From contig JACPVJ010000006.1 in the NCBI GenBank assembly GCA_016191785.1, positions 1 through 52,475 on the forward strand: 52,475 nt of DNA. Direction: 5' to 3'. Under the pieces are notes generated by a model that worked only from the letters and a program-made list of their open reading frames with translations, ran no database searches and was not told the origin of the DNA. The stretch comes from Myxococcales bacterium (GTDB lineage: Bacteria > Myxococcota_A > Polyangia > Polyangiales > Polyangiaceae). This document shows positions 8,182-16,631 of the stretch, piece by piece (positions within the stretch are counted from its first letter, which is position 1; the number at the start of each line of letters is the position of its first letter). A program made the translations under genes and the position numbers.

Positions 8182-9086
8182 TGTCGGGCGAAGTCTGGGT
8201 AGTGGTCGGGCCCACCGCATCGGGGAAGACGGAGCTCGCGCTGCGGCTGTGCGAGGCGGCTAACGGTGAAATCGTCAGTGCCGACAGCGTGCAGGTCTAC
8301 ACGCGTTTCGAGGTGGGGACCGGTAAACCCAGCGCGGAAGAGCACGCTCGCGCGCGCCACCACCTGGTCGACGTGGTCGAGCCGGATCGAACGCTGGACG
8401 CGGCGCAGTGGGCCGCGCTGGCCGACGCGGCGATCTCGGACATCCGGAGCCGAGGCAAGCAACCCGTCGTGTGCGGCGGCACTTTTTTGTGGGTGCGCGC
8501 GCTGCTCTGGGGACTGGCGAAGACGCCGCCCGCCGATCCGACCATCCGCGCCCGGCACCAGGCACGGGCAGAGGCCGAGGGCCGTGGCGCGCTCCACGCC
8601 GAGCTCGCGCGGGTCGATCCGGTGAGCGCCGCGAAGCTGAACCCCAACGACTTCGTTCGCGTCAGCCGCGCCCTCGAGGTCCTCGAGCTGAGCGGCGCAC
8701 CGCTCAGTCATTGGCACGCCCAGCACGAATTCCGCGAGCTCAGACACCCGCACCGCTTGATCGGCATCCGGCACGAGCCCGCGGCGCTCGACGCGCGGAT
8801 CGCCGCGCGCGCACGGCGCATGCTCGCCGCCGGCTGGGTCGCCGAGGTGGAGCAGCTCTTGGCCGAGGGCTTCGGAGAGGCGCGGGCCATGGGGTCGGTG
8901 GGGTACAAACAGGTCCGCGAGGCCGTGCAGCGCGGCGACACGACCGATCTCGCCGAGAGCATCACGCGCGCCACGCGGGTGTTCGCGCGCCGCCAGCGCA
9001 CCTGGCTGCGTTCTCAGCCGGTGCGCTGGTTGGACGCAGAAGCGGCCTTCACCGGCGAGCTGTCAGTCGCGACCGAGACCGAGTGA
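8181..9086 (+). CDS. miaA: tRNA dimethylallyltransferase MiaA
   Basis: 301 aa. It transfers a dimethylallyl group to N6 of A37 in tRNAs reading U-starting codons. The P-loop GPTASGKT is at residues 10-17, then ADSVQVY, GTGKPS and the CGGTFLWVRALLWGL segment. The C-terminus carries GSVGYKQV and the FARRQRTWLR tRNA-binding region. ATG 8181 shares its A with the mutL stop, indicating coupled translation; mutL-miaA adjacency is common in bacteria. The last 24 bases overlap a convergent gene. Confidence 0.95.
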   Translation: MSGEVWVVVGPTASGKTELALRLCEAANGEIVSADSVQVYTRFEVGTGKPSAEEHARARHHLVDVVEPDRTLDAAQWAALADAAISDIRSRGKQPVVCGGTFLWVRALLWGLAKTPPADPTIRARHQARAEAEGRGALHAELARVDPVSAAKLNPNDFVRVSRALEVLELSGAPLSHWHAQHEFRELRHPHRLIGIRHEPAALDARIAARARRMLAAGWVAEVEQLLAEGFGEARAMGSVGYKQVREAVQRGDTTDLAESITRATRVFARRQRTWLRSQPVRWLDAEAAFTGELSVATETE

Positions 9087-9932
9087 GGCGTCGAGCAGCT
9101 CGAGGAAGCTCTGGGGGTGGAAGCTCTTGGCCGCCGAGACGAACGCGCCGGCGGGGGCGGTGGCCACGGCCGGGCGCCGCACCACCTCGGGCTCGACGGG
9201 CTCGGGGGCCAGAGCTCGAACGGGGGCTTCCTCGCGGACTGCGTGCACCGGCGGCGCTTCGATCTCGGGCTCACCGAGCTCGAGCTCGGCTTCCGAGGCC
9301 GGCTCGAGCTCGACCGTCGCGCCGAGCTGAGCGGCGGTGGGCTGGGTGCGCGAGACGATGTCGGCCTCGTGCAGATCGCGGAGCTCGGGCACCGCTGGCG
9401 CCATCAACCCCTGGGGCAGCGGCGCGGCTTGGGGCCCGGACTCGGGCGGCGGGGTCTTGAGGGGGATCTCCCGACCTTCGTCGGTTCCGGCCGAGCCCGC
9501 GGCCTCGGCCAGGGCCTCGCCCATGCTGCCGGCGATGGCCCGACGCGACGACGCTGGCGGTTCTTCCTCTGCCTCTGCCTCGGCTTCCGGCGGCTCGACC
9601 TCGGCCTCGGTGATGTCGACGATCTCGTCCTCGAGCAGATCGAGGTCCTCGATCGACGCCTCACCCATCTCGACCGACACGTCGGCGTCGGCGATGGCCC
9701 GAACCATGGAGGTCTCTTCGGGCGCTTCGGCTTCGACCAGGGCAGGCTCGGGCAAGCTGACCTCGGCTTCGTCCATCGCCACGAGCTCTTCTTCCTCGGG
9801 CTCGGGCGGCGGGGCAGGCGACGTCGCAGGCGACGTGGTGGCGACGACGGCGCCCCGGGGACGAGTCGCGTTCTTCTTCACGCGATCGAGCAGGCCCTGC
9901 AGGCGCGTGATTTGATCCTGGTTGCTCATCAT
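9063..9932 (-). CDS. acidic, low-complexity protein, function unknown
   Basis: 289 aa. It starts MMSNQDQITRLQGLLDRVKK, a short amphipathic helix or coiled coil, followed by about 200 residues dominated by Glu, Ala, Pro and Asp with no visible fold, and ends in a hydrophobic FLELLDASLGLGRD. The ATG at 9932 overlaps the upstream stop (ATGA) and has a GAGGGGAG ribosome site 6 bases before it. The composition suggests a disordered scaffold or linker protein. It is translationally coupled to the gene at 9929-10489. Confidence 0.75.
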   Translation of the reverse strand: MMSNQDQITRLQGLLDRVKKNATRPRGAVVATTSPATSPAPPPEPEEEELVAMDEAEVSLPEPALVEAEAPEETSMVRAIADADVSVEMGEASIEDLDLLEDEIVDITEAEVEPPEAEAEAEEEPPASSRRAIAGSMGEALAEAAGSAGTDEGREIPLKTPPPESGPQAAPLPQGLMAPAVPELRDLHEADIVSRTQPTAAQLGATVELEPASEAELELGEPEIEAPPVHAVREEAPVRALAPEPVEPEVVRRPAVATAPAGAFVSAAKSFHPQSFLELLDASLGLGRD

Positions 9933-10489
9933 GCTGCGCTCCCCTCGTGGAGTCGCGCGATGGCCTCGCCCCAGCTCTTGCCCTCCGCGAGCCATGCGCG
10001 CACTCGGTCCGCGCCGGGCGCGCCGATCACCAGGAACCGTACGTGGCCGTCGTCGCGGCCCAAGACCACCGCGCGGGTATCGCGGCCCAGGCTGCGCTGC
10101 AGCGCGCCTTCGATCACGGCGGCGAGCAGCGGGTCTCCGGCGCTGCCGAGCGGCGAACCTTCGACCACGAAGACCAGGGCCTTGCCCCAGCGCTCGAGGG
10201 AAAGTGAGCCCAAGCCGAGGAGCGCGAGGTTGCCGCCCAGATGCTCGACGAATCCCTCGACGCCGATGTTCAGGCCACCCTCGCCCCAATGCGCGGTGAC
10301 GCGAAGCCCCACCTCCGTGCCCAGCTTGCGCCCGAAGTCGGTCAGCGAGTCGGCTCCGGCGTGCCGGCACAGCTCGACCAACGCATCGGCGGGGACCAAC
10401 ACTCGAGCGCCGGTGCCCTCCAGATGCACAGACCCTCGTCCCAGGTCGAACTTCACCGAATGAGACGGGTCGAATCGCGTAACAGCCAT
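9929..10489 (-). CDS. conserved hypothetical protein, partner of the acidic protein
   Basis: 186 aa; I start it at 10489, preceded by a GAGG ribosome site, although the frame is open upstream. It is soluble with alternating strands and helices (FLVIGAPGADRVRAWLAEG near the end). There are no catalytic motifs or membrane segments. It overlaps the next gene by 4 bases, so the two proteins probably work together. I do not recognise the family. Confidence 0.7.
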   Translation of the reverse strand: MAVTRFDPSHSVKFDLGRGSVHLEGTGARVLVPADALVELCRHAGADSLTDFGRKLGTEVGLRVTAHWGEGGLNIGVEGFVEHLGGNLALLGLGSLSLERWGKALVFVVEGSPLGSAGDPLLAAVIEGALQRSLGRDTRAVVLGRDDGHVRFLVIGAPGADRVRAWLAEGKSWGEAIARLHEGSAA

Positions 10490-10541
10490 GCTGCCTCGTG
10501 GAGCGGGAGCCCTTCTCAGGGTGTGCCAGTATAGGGCGGCC

Positions 10542-11954
10542 GTGCGCGAGCGTGTCAAATCTCGGCAGTTTCTCGCAGGCGTGACCCGCCTGGCCGGGGC
10601 ACTGCTCGCGTTTTTGGTCCTGCCGCCGAGCCCGGCTCGGGCCCAGCCCCAGCGCGAGCGGCCTTTTCTCTTCGGCGGGGGCCAGCCGGGGAAGAAGGAT
10701 CCAGTTCAGACCGACCCGTGGCTGCCGACCGGGGCGCTCGTGCCCACCCACCTGGGACGACCAGCGACCGGGGAGGTGCCCGGGTGCTCGTTCCGCGCAC
10801 CGGTGTGTGTCCACCGTGGGTCGGGCGTCGGGCCCGACGCGGCGCGGAACGCTCTCGAGGCACTCGAGAGCGCCTACGAAGCGTTGGTGATCGCGCTGCG
10901 CCTGCCAGGGCCCGCGTCGGATCTGGGCGCGGGCGGAACCGACGCGCTGGACCTGTACCTGACCGCGGGGCCGTCACGCTTGCAGGTCGGCGTCGAGCCG
11001 ATCATCGGCGGCCAGTTCGACCGCGCGGCGGGGTTCTGCACCCTGGGCGAGGTGGGTCACGAACGCACGCGACGCGACGCGACGCTGTGCGTGGGCGAGG
11101 CCATCGCGCTGGCGCTCGATCCCGCCGAGACGCCGCACCTGCGACGTGCCTACGCCGCGCACCTGTGGGGGGTGGTCGGCACCCCGACCGCCGCGGATCT
11201 GGAGGCCGTCGACGAGGTGCAGGCGCATCCGGAGCGCGCCCTCGCGACGCGGGAGCTGGGCCCGTCGTCCGAAGGCGCAGCCCTGCTCTTCGAGTACCTC
11301 GACGCTCGGCGCGGACTCGGAACCCCCGGCACCCTCGCGACGTCGATGTTCTCGGTGGCGGTGACCAAGACCGAGCCCAGATCGGTGCTCTGGAACAACT
11401 CGCCCGACGTCTTCGACGCGCTCCGGCGCGCGCTGGACGAAAACCCGCGGGACACCGCGCAGCTGTTCGCCGACCTTGCCGTGACCCGCGGCTTCGTGGG
11501 CGCGCGAGACGACGGCTCTCACTTGCCCGCGATGGAGTGGACGGGCTCGTTCGGGCGCGCCCGCTTCGATTGGTCGATCAAGCTCTCGAGCTTGCCGCGC
11601 CGGGTCGCTTCGCTGCGCCCGATCGAGCCGCTGGGCGCGACCTACGTGTGGCTCGAGCTGGATCAGGATCTCGGCGAAAAAGAGCTGGGTTTTCAGGCAG
11701 AGTGGGAGTCGCCGGTCTCGTTTCAGTGGGCCATCGTCCGCGTCGGCGCCGAGGGGGACGAGATCGGTCGCATCTATCCGCCGTTCGTGGAGCGCGGGGG
11801 ATCGGTCGAACAAACGCTCAGCGATCTGAAGGGCGTCCGCGGGTTGTTGATCGTCGGGACCAACCTCGGGGGCGTGTCCCTGGCCCACCCGTTCGACCCC
11901 GACTACGCGCCCTTCGAGCCGCACGGCTGCACGGTCTACTTGACGAAGCTCTAG
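10542..11954 (+). CDS. secreted protein, function unknown
   Basis: 470 aa. The GTG at 10542 gives a Sec signal peptide ending LPPSPARA before Gln; the frame is open further upstream but would bury the signal. The mature part has paired cysteines (VPGCSFRAPVC; AGFCTL; DATLC) likely to form disulfides in the periplasm. Residues about 100-330 are helical, and the last 110 look like a beta-rich domain. No metal-binding HExxH motif is visible. It diverges from the 9929-10489 gene across 52 bp. Not recognised beyond a probable myxobacterial family. Confidence 0.7.
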   Translation: MRERVKSRQFLAGVTRLAGALLAFLVLPPSPARAQPQRERPFLFGGGQPGKKDPVQTDPWLPTGALVPTHLGRPATGEVPGCSFRAPVCVHRGSGVGPDAARNALEALESAYEALVIALRLPGPASDLGAGGTDALDLYLTAGPSRLQVGVEPIIGGQFDRAAGFCTLGEVGHERTRRDATLCVGEAIALALDPAETPHLRRAYAAHLWGVVGTPTAADLEAVDEVQAHPERALATRELGPSSEGAALLFEYLDARRGLGTPGTLATSMFSVAVTKTEPRSVLWNNSPDVFDALRRALDENPRDTAQLFADLAVTRGFVGARDDGSHLPAMEWTGSFGRARFDWSIKLSSLPRRVASLRPIEPLGATYVWLELDQDLGEKELGFQAEWESPVSFQWAIVRVGAEGDEIGRIYPPFVERGGSVEQTLSDLKGVRGLLIVGTNLGGVSLAHPFDPDYAPFEPHGCTVYLTKL

Positions 11955-11957
11955 ACG

Positions 11958-12464
11958 TCACGGCACGGGGTCGAAGATCAACGGCAGCTCGAGCTCGGCG
12001 TCTTCGCTGCGCGGCGGCGCCAGTCGCTCTTTCGTGACCGCGTCGATCACGCAAGTCTCGAACGCCACCTTCGCGAGCTCGGCGCTGCTTCTCGGACGCA
12101 AGATCCCCACCCGGGTGACCTTGCCCGAAGAGTCGCGCGCGATGCCGAGCGTGAGCCGACCCTTGATCCCTGCCGCGTGCTGCGCGTGACAGGCTTGGGC
12201 GGCCTGGCCGATGCGCCGCAACGGATCGGCGGACTGGGGCTGGGGCGCCGACCCGCCGTCCGCGGTGCTCGGGGCCGTGGGATTCGGCGACGCCAGCGGG
12301 GGGACCGGCACCGCCGACGCGCGCGAAGGTGAAGCGGGCGTGGGCGGCGCCGCGCTGGGCGGGGCGGAGGCAGGCGGCGGTGGGGTCGAGGCTACGCTCG
12401 GCGGCGGCGAGGGCGACCCGCAAGCCACTGGGACCAACGGCAGCCACCACCAGGTCTTCAGCAT
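11958..12464 (-). CDS. lipoprotein with AgmX/TonB-C-like C-terminal domain
   Basis: 168 aa. A short signal, MLKTWWWLPLVPVACG, has a lipobox-like VACG. A Pro/Ala/Ser-rich linker of about 60 residues follows, then a C-terminal domain (GRLTLGIARDSSGKVTRVGI, two cysteines, ending LELPLIFDPVP) of the type found in AgmX/PglI and TonB C-termini. It is probably attached to an envelope membrane with the linker spanning periplasm. Its start overlaps the end of the subtilase gene by 7 bases, placing it last in the minus-strand operon from 15751. Confidence 0.7.
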   Translation of the reverse strand: MLKTWWWLPLVPVACGSPSPPPSVASTPPPPASAPPSAAPPTPASPSRASAVPVPPLASPNPTAPSTADGGSAPQPQSADPLRRIGQAAQACHAQHAAGIKGRLTLGIARDSSGKVTRVGILRPRSSAELAKVAFETCVIDAVTKERLAPPRSEDAELELPLIFDPVP

Positions 12465-14863
12465 CGCTTCCTAGTGTTGCGCGACAGGAGCCAGACGATC
12501 GAAATCAGGAACCACCAAGGCAAATCTCGCGATCCGGCCACGGCGCAGCCCCCGCGTGCGTCGGCGCCGTCGTCCACCAGCGAGTGATCGACCGCGATCG
12601 GCAGCGTGCGGATGATCAGCGGCTCGCCGGCGAAGACGACCCGCGCGGTCAGCTGGCTTCCGCCGGTCTTTGCGTCGGCCGAGAGCGAGAAGCGCCAGAG
12701 CCCGGGGGCAACCCGGGTGAGCGGCGTCGTCACGCGGCCGCCGTCGACCTCGAGCGCCAGGCTCGCGGGGTTGAAGCCGTCGACCACGCGCTCTTCGGCC
12801 GATCGGAGCTGGAGAACGCCTTCGACCGGCCAGCTCGGATCGGGGTGGACGTACGAGCTGGCGAATGCGACCCAGCTCTCGTTGCGGTCGGGCAAGCTGC
12901 CGAGGGGGGAGTCGTCGGAGCCGAGGACGGCGAGGGTCCCGACCAGGTCGAGCTCTCCGGGACCCACCTGCTGTTCTATCGGGACCTTCCCACCGAGGGC
13001 CTTGGCTCCGGCCTGCAGCAGCGTGCGCACGGCGTTCTGGTCGAGCTTCGGATCTCTTTGGAACAGGAGCGCCACGGCACCCGTGACGATCGGCGCGGCC
13101 ATGCTGGTCCCGCTCGACAGCGCGTGGAAGTCGTCCACGACCAGGCAGTCGGGTTGGTCGCCGCACACGCTGCTGCCGGCGAAGATCCCGGCGCCGCCGT
13201 TCTTGGACGGGTCGGCCAAGGTCGACATGGCGCCGATCACGAAGGCGCCGGGCGCCACCAGGTCGGGCTTCATCTGACCCAGCGCGTTCGGGCCCGCGCC
13301 GCTGAAGTAGGCGGCCGAGTCGCTGACGGGCGGGCTCATGTTGCCGAGCTTCTCCAGCGCCAGGTGGTGCTGCGCGCGGTCCGTCCAGGCGATGCGATTC
13401 ACGGTGGCGCCGACGGAGATGAGCTCGGCGTTCGACGCCGGAATGCCGATCGTGCCTTCCTTGCTCGCGCGCGGGAAGAGCGCGCCAGGGCTGCCGGCCC
13501 CCGGCGCCAGGTCGCCCTCGCTCTGCAGCCAGAGGCGCGCGGTCCCGTGACCCTCGAGCCGAATCGCGAAGGTCGCGCCCGACTTCCACGTGCCTTCGAT
13601 GACCACCACGGCTCCGTTCGAGCCGCTGGCGATGGGGCTGGTGTCGTCGACGACCTGGTTCAAGATCGTGACCTCGACGCCCTTGTCCGAGTAGGCCGCG
13701 CCCTCGCCCGGGGGCAGCGGCTCGATCCATTCGCCGTCTGCGTCGTCCACGCCGACGCTCAGGGCATCCCCGGGTCGACCGCTGATCCAGACGTAGATCG
13801 TCGCTTGCGTGCTGCTCTTCCCCACCGACGGGGCGACGATCGGCACTCGCACGCTCGAGGCGCGCGGCACGTGCACTTCGGTGTGGATGCCGAAGGGCTC
13901 GGGGTAGCTCTGCGAAATGGGCCCATAGATGCCGCCGCTGTTGCCGGCGGCGACCACGATGGCCCGACCCGGGTGTTCGGGGCCGACGCTGGCGGCCAGC
14001 CCCCGCTCGAGCCCGGTCAACCCGTCGTGGCCGCCGAAGTCGCTGCCCAGGCTCAGGTTGACGACCGCCGGCAGGCCCAGCGCTTCGGCCCGCTCGAACA
14101 CGAAGCGCGTCGCGAGCAAGACGTCGGGGTCCAGGATCGCACCGTCGCCGGTGCGCGTGACCCGAACGCCGATCATGGTCGCCTCGGGAGCGATGCCCAC
14201 GTACTTGGGCGGATTGTCCGAGAGGCCGTTGCCGAGCGCCAGGGACGCGACATGGGTTCCGTGCCCGAGGGTGTCGCGCGGCAGCTGCACCGAGTCGCCG
14301 GCGATGAGCTCGTCCAGATCTGCGCCCGAGAACACCGCGCACCCATTGGCCGGGGCGGTGCAGCCGTACTCGGACTCGAGGTCGGGGTGCTTGCCGTAGG
14401 GCCCCCGGGACAGGTCGAGCGCCCAGGTCACCCGCGATTTGCCCTGCGCGTCGCGCAGGTCCGGGTGCTTCGGATCGAACCCGGTGTCCACGATGCCCAC
14501 GACCACGCCCTTGCCCATGAGCCCGGTGAAGTCGCGGAAGCGCACCGCGCGCGTGACGTCGTCGGCGACGTTGAGCAACGTCCGCCGCGGTGGAGCCCAG
14601 TCGAGCCGCCAGTCGGGGTGCGCCGCTCCGAGCGCGGCCACGGTCTGGGCCGACCCACGAAACGCCGCAAACCCCGGGCCCAGCAGCGTGAGCCCCGGGG
14701 GCGTCGCGGCCCCCGCCGGAAGCTCGACCACGATCGAGAGCGGCCGCCCCGGATCGCGCTGGCCGAGCACCCGGCCCAGCATTCCCGCGTCGACCTGGGC
14801 GCGACCCGGAGCGCTGACGAGCATGGCGCACGCGACCACCCAGAGCGCTGATGCGTGCCGCAC
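12458..14863 (-). CDS. secreted S8 (subtilisin-like) serine peptidase with MYXO-CTERM-type tail
   Basis: 801 aa. A signal peptide ends near SAPGRA. The catalytic triad is complete: Asp126 in GIVDTGFD, His201 in GHGTHVAS, Ser587 in SSGTSMAAP, with oxyanion Asn308 in AAGNSG. A large insertion of about 160 residues (320-480) separates the oxyanion Asn from the Ser block, consistent with a PA-like or beta insert. The tail (GGCAV, a hydrophobic stretch, then RNTRKR) fits the MYXO-CTERM pattern of a Cys-containing motif, transmembrane helix and basic end, which directs surface anchoring or sorting in myxobacteria. It lies 18 bp after the thioredoxin/PDZ lipoprotein gene and overlaps the next gene. 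Confidence 0.9.
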   Translation of the reverse strand: MRHASALWVVACAMLVSAPGRAQVDAGMLGRVLGQRDPGRPLSIVVELPAGAATPPGLTLLGPGFAAFRGSAQTVAALGAAHPDWRLDWAPPRRTLLNVADDVTRAVRFRDFTGLMGKGVVVGIVDTGFDPKHPDLRDAQGKSRVTWALDLSRGPYGKHPDLESEYGCTAPANGCAVFSGADLDELIAGDSVQLPRDTLGHGTHVASLALGNGLSDNPPKYVGIAPEATMIGVRVTRTGDGAILDPDVLLATRFVFERAEALGLPAVVNLSLGSDFGGHDGLTGLERGLAASVGPEHPGRAIVVAAGNSGGIYGPISQSYPEPFGIHTEVHVPRASSVRVPIVAPSVGKSSTQATIYVWISGRPGDALSVGVDDADGEWIEPLPPGEGAAYSDKGVEVTILNQVVDDTSPIASGSNGAVVVIEGTWKSGATFAIRLEGHGTARLWLQSEGDLAPGAGSPGALFPRASKEGTIGIPASNAELISVGATVNRIAWTDRAQHHLALEKLGNMSPPVSDSAAYFSGAGPNALGQMKPDLVAPGAFVIGAMSTLADPSKNGGAGIFAGSSVCGDQPDCLVVDDFHALSSGTSMAAPIVTGAVALLFQRDPKLDQNAVRTLLQAGAKALGGKVPIEQQVGPGELDLVGTLAVLGSDDSPLGSLPDRNESWVAFASSYVHPDPSWPVEGVLQLRSAEERVVDGFNPASLALEVDGGRVTTPLTRVAPGLWRFSLSADAKTGGSQLTARVVFAGEPLIIRTLPIAVDHSLVDDGADARGGCAVAGSRDLPWWFLISIVWLLSRNTRKRC

Positions 14864-14881
14864 GCGCCAGAGCTTACCCCG

Positions 14882-15751
14882 TCAGCGTTCGCCAGTCAGG
14901 TCTTGAACCAGGCGCTCGAGCCGATCGAGCCGATCGGACGAGTAGCCGACGAGAACGTCGCGAACGACCCCCCTCTTGTCGATCACGAACACGGTGGGCA
15001 ACGCGTTGGCGCGATAGGTCGTGGTGGTCTTGCCCGTGTGGTCCGACGCGACGGGGTACTCGATCCCGAGCTGCCCCGCGGCGTGGGTCGCCGGCACCAC
15101 GGCGTCCATGGTGATGCCCAGCACCACCACGCCTTGGGCCGAGAATCGGGCGTGCCAGTCGTTGAGCTTGGGCACCATGAAGCGACACACGACGCACCAC
15201 GGCGCCCAGAACTCGAGCACCACCACGCGCCCCTTCAGCTGTGAAAGGTCTGGGTCCACGCTGCCCTGGACGGGTTCGAGGGAGACCAGCCGCGGCGCCG
15301 GCGCGTCGACGAAGGACATCTGCATCACCGAGGTGGCATCGGGCGCCGCGCCGAGCTCGGCCGAGAGCAGGCGCTGGCCTTGCCCGCGCCGGATGACGAG
15401 CGGAATCCGCGAGCCCGGTGCCCGGGCCGCGACCAGGCGAACCACGTCCTCGGGGCCCACCACGTCCGCGCCGTCGAGCTTCAGGATGCGGTCACCGGCG
15501 ACGATGCCGGCCAGCTCGGCCGGCGAGCCACGAACCGTGCTGCGCACCAGGACGCCACCCTCCGCGTCGGGTGGCACGCTGACCTCGACGCCCAGCCAAC
15601 CGCGCGGCGAAACGCTGGGAGTCTCGGGCTCGCTGGGGCTGGCACGGGCCGGCTCGGCCGCGTCCGCACCCCGCGACGCGGGCTTGGGCGGCGGGACACC
15701 CGCCGAGCAGCTCGCCACGAGCAGCGCCAGCGCGGCGGTTCGGCGCGTCAT
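14882..15751 (-). CDS. lipoprotein with PDZ and thioredoxin-like (TlpA/redoxin) domains
   Basis: 289 aa starting MTRRTAALALLVASCSAG, a clear lipoprotein signal (lipobox VASC). Residues about 45-130 form a PDZ domain (GWLGVEV, GSPAELAGIVAGDRI). The C-terminal half is a thioredoxin fold with active site APWCVVC and cis-proline region ALPTVFVID. It is probably a periplasmic thiol oxidoreductase tethered to a membrane, with the PDZ domain binding a partner or peptide ends. It heads the minus-strand operon with the subtilase, a plausible client with several cysteines. An upstream ATG (15778) would precede the signal by nine residues. Confidence 0.82.
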   Translation of the reverse strand: MTRRTAALALLVASCSAGVPPPKPASRGADAAEPARASPSEPETPSVSPRGWLGVEVSVPPDAEGGVLVRSTVRGSPAELAGIVAGDRILKLDGADVVGPEDVVRLVAARAPGSRIPLVIRRGQGQRLLSAELGAAPDATSVMQMSFVDAPAPRLVSLEPVQGSVDPDLSQLKGRVVVLEFWAPWCVVCRFMVPKLNDWHARFSAQGVVVLGITMDAVVPATHAAGQLGIEYPVASDHTGKTTTTYRANALPTVFVIDKRGVVRDVLVGYSSDRLDRLERLVQDLTGER

Positions 15752-15780
15752 CTCGACGCTCGTGGTACCATGCGCCACCT

Positions 15781-16272
15781 CTGCGCGCAGCTCTCGCTCC
15801 CCTCGTCTGGTTCTGCTGCGCCCTCTCGGCGTGCACGGGAAACCCTGCCCCCGAGAGCGCCGACGACCCGCCGGCAGCTCCCGCGGCGCGGCCGCGCGGA
15901 CCCGCCCCGCGCTGGCCGCGGTTCGCCGAGGTCTCGGCCTGGCCGCCGGTCAACCCCAAGCCGTTCACCTCGAGCGGTCACGGTGCGGCCGGCTCGCTGT
16001 TGAGCGTTCGCGTGAGCGAAAGCATGGTCGAGTCGTATCGCGCGCTGCGCCCCGGCCTGACGGTGCCCGACGGCGCGCTGATCGCCGCGTTCCACACCGA
16101 CGAGCGCACCGGCGCGGCCGGTCCCGTCTACGTGATGCAGCGGGTCGGCCAGGGGTGGAAATACTCCGCGTTCGACGCTGACGGGCGGGCCACGGAGCAC
16201 GGCGCCCTGGCGCTCTGCGAGCGCTGCCACGCCGAGTCCCCGTCCGGCGGCCTGTTCGGCTTGCCCCGCTAG
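15781..16272 (+). CDS. cytochrome P460-like haem lipoprotein
   Basis: About 163 aa. The frame carries a good lipoprotein signal (RAALAPLVWFCCALSAC) with no ATG or GTG before it. CTG at 15781 is the only sensible start, otherwise a sequencing frameshift must be invoked, since ATG 15770 is in another frame. After a proline-rich linker, the domain shows YRALRPGLTVPDGALIAAF, YVMQRVGQGWKYSAFD and a haem-binding CERCH at residues 146-150, the layout of the cytochrome P460 family. It is probably an envelope c-type haem protein; its redox partner is unknown. It is transcribed away from the thioredoxin lipoprotein gene with only 29 bp between. Confidence 0.65.
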   Translation: MRAALAPLVWFCCALSACTGNPAPESADDPPAAPAARPRGPAPRWPRFAEVSAWPPVNPKPFTSSGHGAAGSLLSVRVSESMVESYRALRPGLTVPDGALIAAFHTDERTGAAGPVYVMQRVGQGWKYSAFDADGRATEHGALALCERCHAESPSGGLFGLPR

Positions 16273-16305
16273 CCGCGCAACCGCGAGACCCCACAAAGCA
16301 AAAAA

Positions 16306-16326
16306 CCCGGCGGGGCGACCGCCGGG
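16306..16326 (-). terminator. strong intrinsic terminator, best on the minus strand
   Basis: A perfect 8-bp GC stem (CCCGGCGG, loop GGCGA, CCGCCGGG) is followed on the minus strand by TTTTTT. On the plus strand only ATTT follows, 34 bp after the P460-like gene, so it may work weakly there too. No minus-strand gene ends near it; aroE stops 306 bp upstream. Confidence 0.75.
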
Positions 16327-16332
16327 ATTTGC

Positions 16333-16631
16333 GAAGAATGCCAAGCTGAAGGAAGTTAGAGAAAGCTAAGAAAGCCGACGTTTTCAGCACCCCATCCCCG
16401 GGGCGTCCAAGAACAAGCCAATAAGGTAGCGTCACCCGGAGGTGCCGCCGACAACCAAGCCGCCTGCCCCTTAGCAGCGAGCGTGCCAGGAATGCGACTC
16501 AGGGGTTAAGCGTTCGGAATTGCAGACGCCTCACGTCGCCGCTCCGCCGAATCGCAGCGCGCCCCGTGGCATTCGAGTCATGCCCCCCCAAAGGCCCGCG
16601 CAATCGTTGCGAGCTTTGGCACACCCTCGGC
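16333..16631 (-). other. 299-bp gap with no protein gene; possible small RNA or long aroE 3' UTR
   Basis: No open frame here has plausible coding character. The stretch is less GC-rich than its neighbours and ends, on the minus strand, at the strong terminator at 16306-16326. It could be the aroE trailer or an independent small RNA. I could not match it to SRP, RNase P, tmRNA or 6S RNA by their conserved motifs. Confidence 0.3.

Noticed and set aside
12329..14851. 840-codon plus-strand open frame opposite the subtilase
   Set aside because: The minus strand encodes a complete subtilase with all catalytic residues; the plus frame is an antisense artefact.
16333..16631. SRP, RNase P, tmRNA or 6S RNA
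   Set aside because: None of their conserved motifs or a convincing long-range pairing could be found by eye; left as an unassigned candidate transcript.
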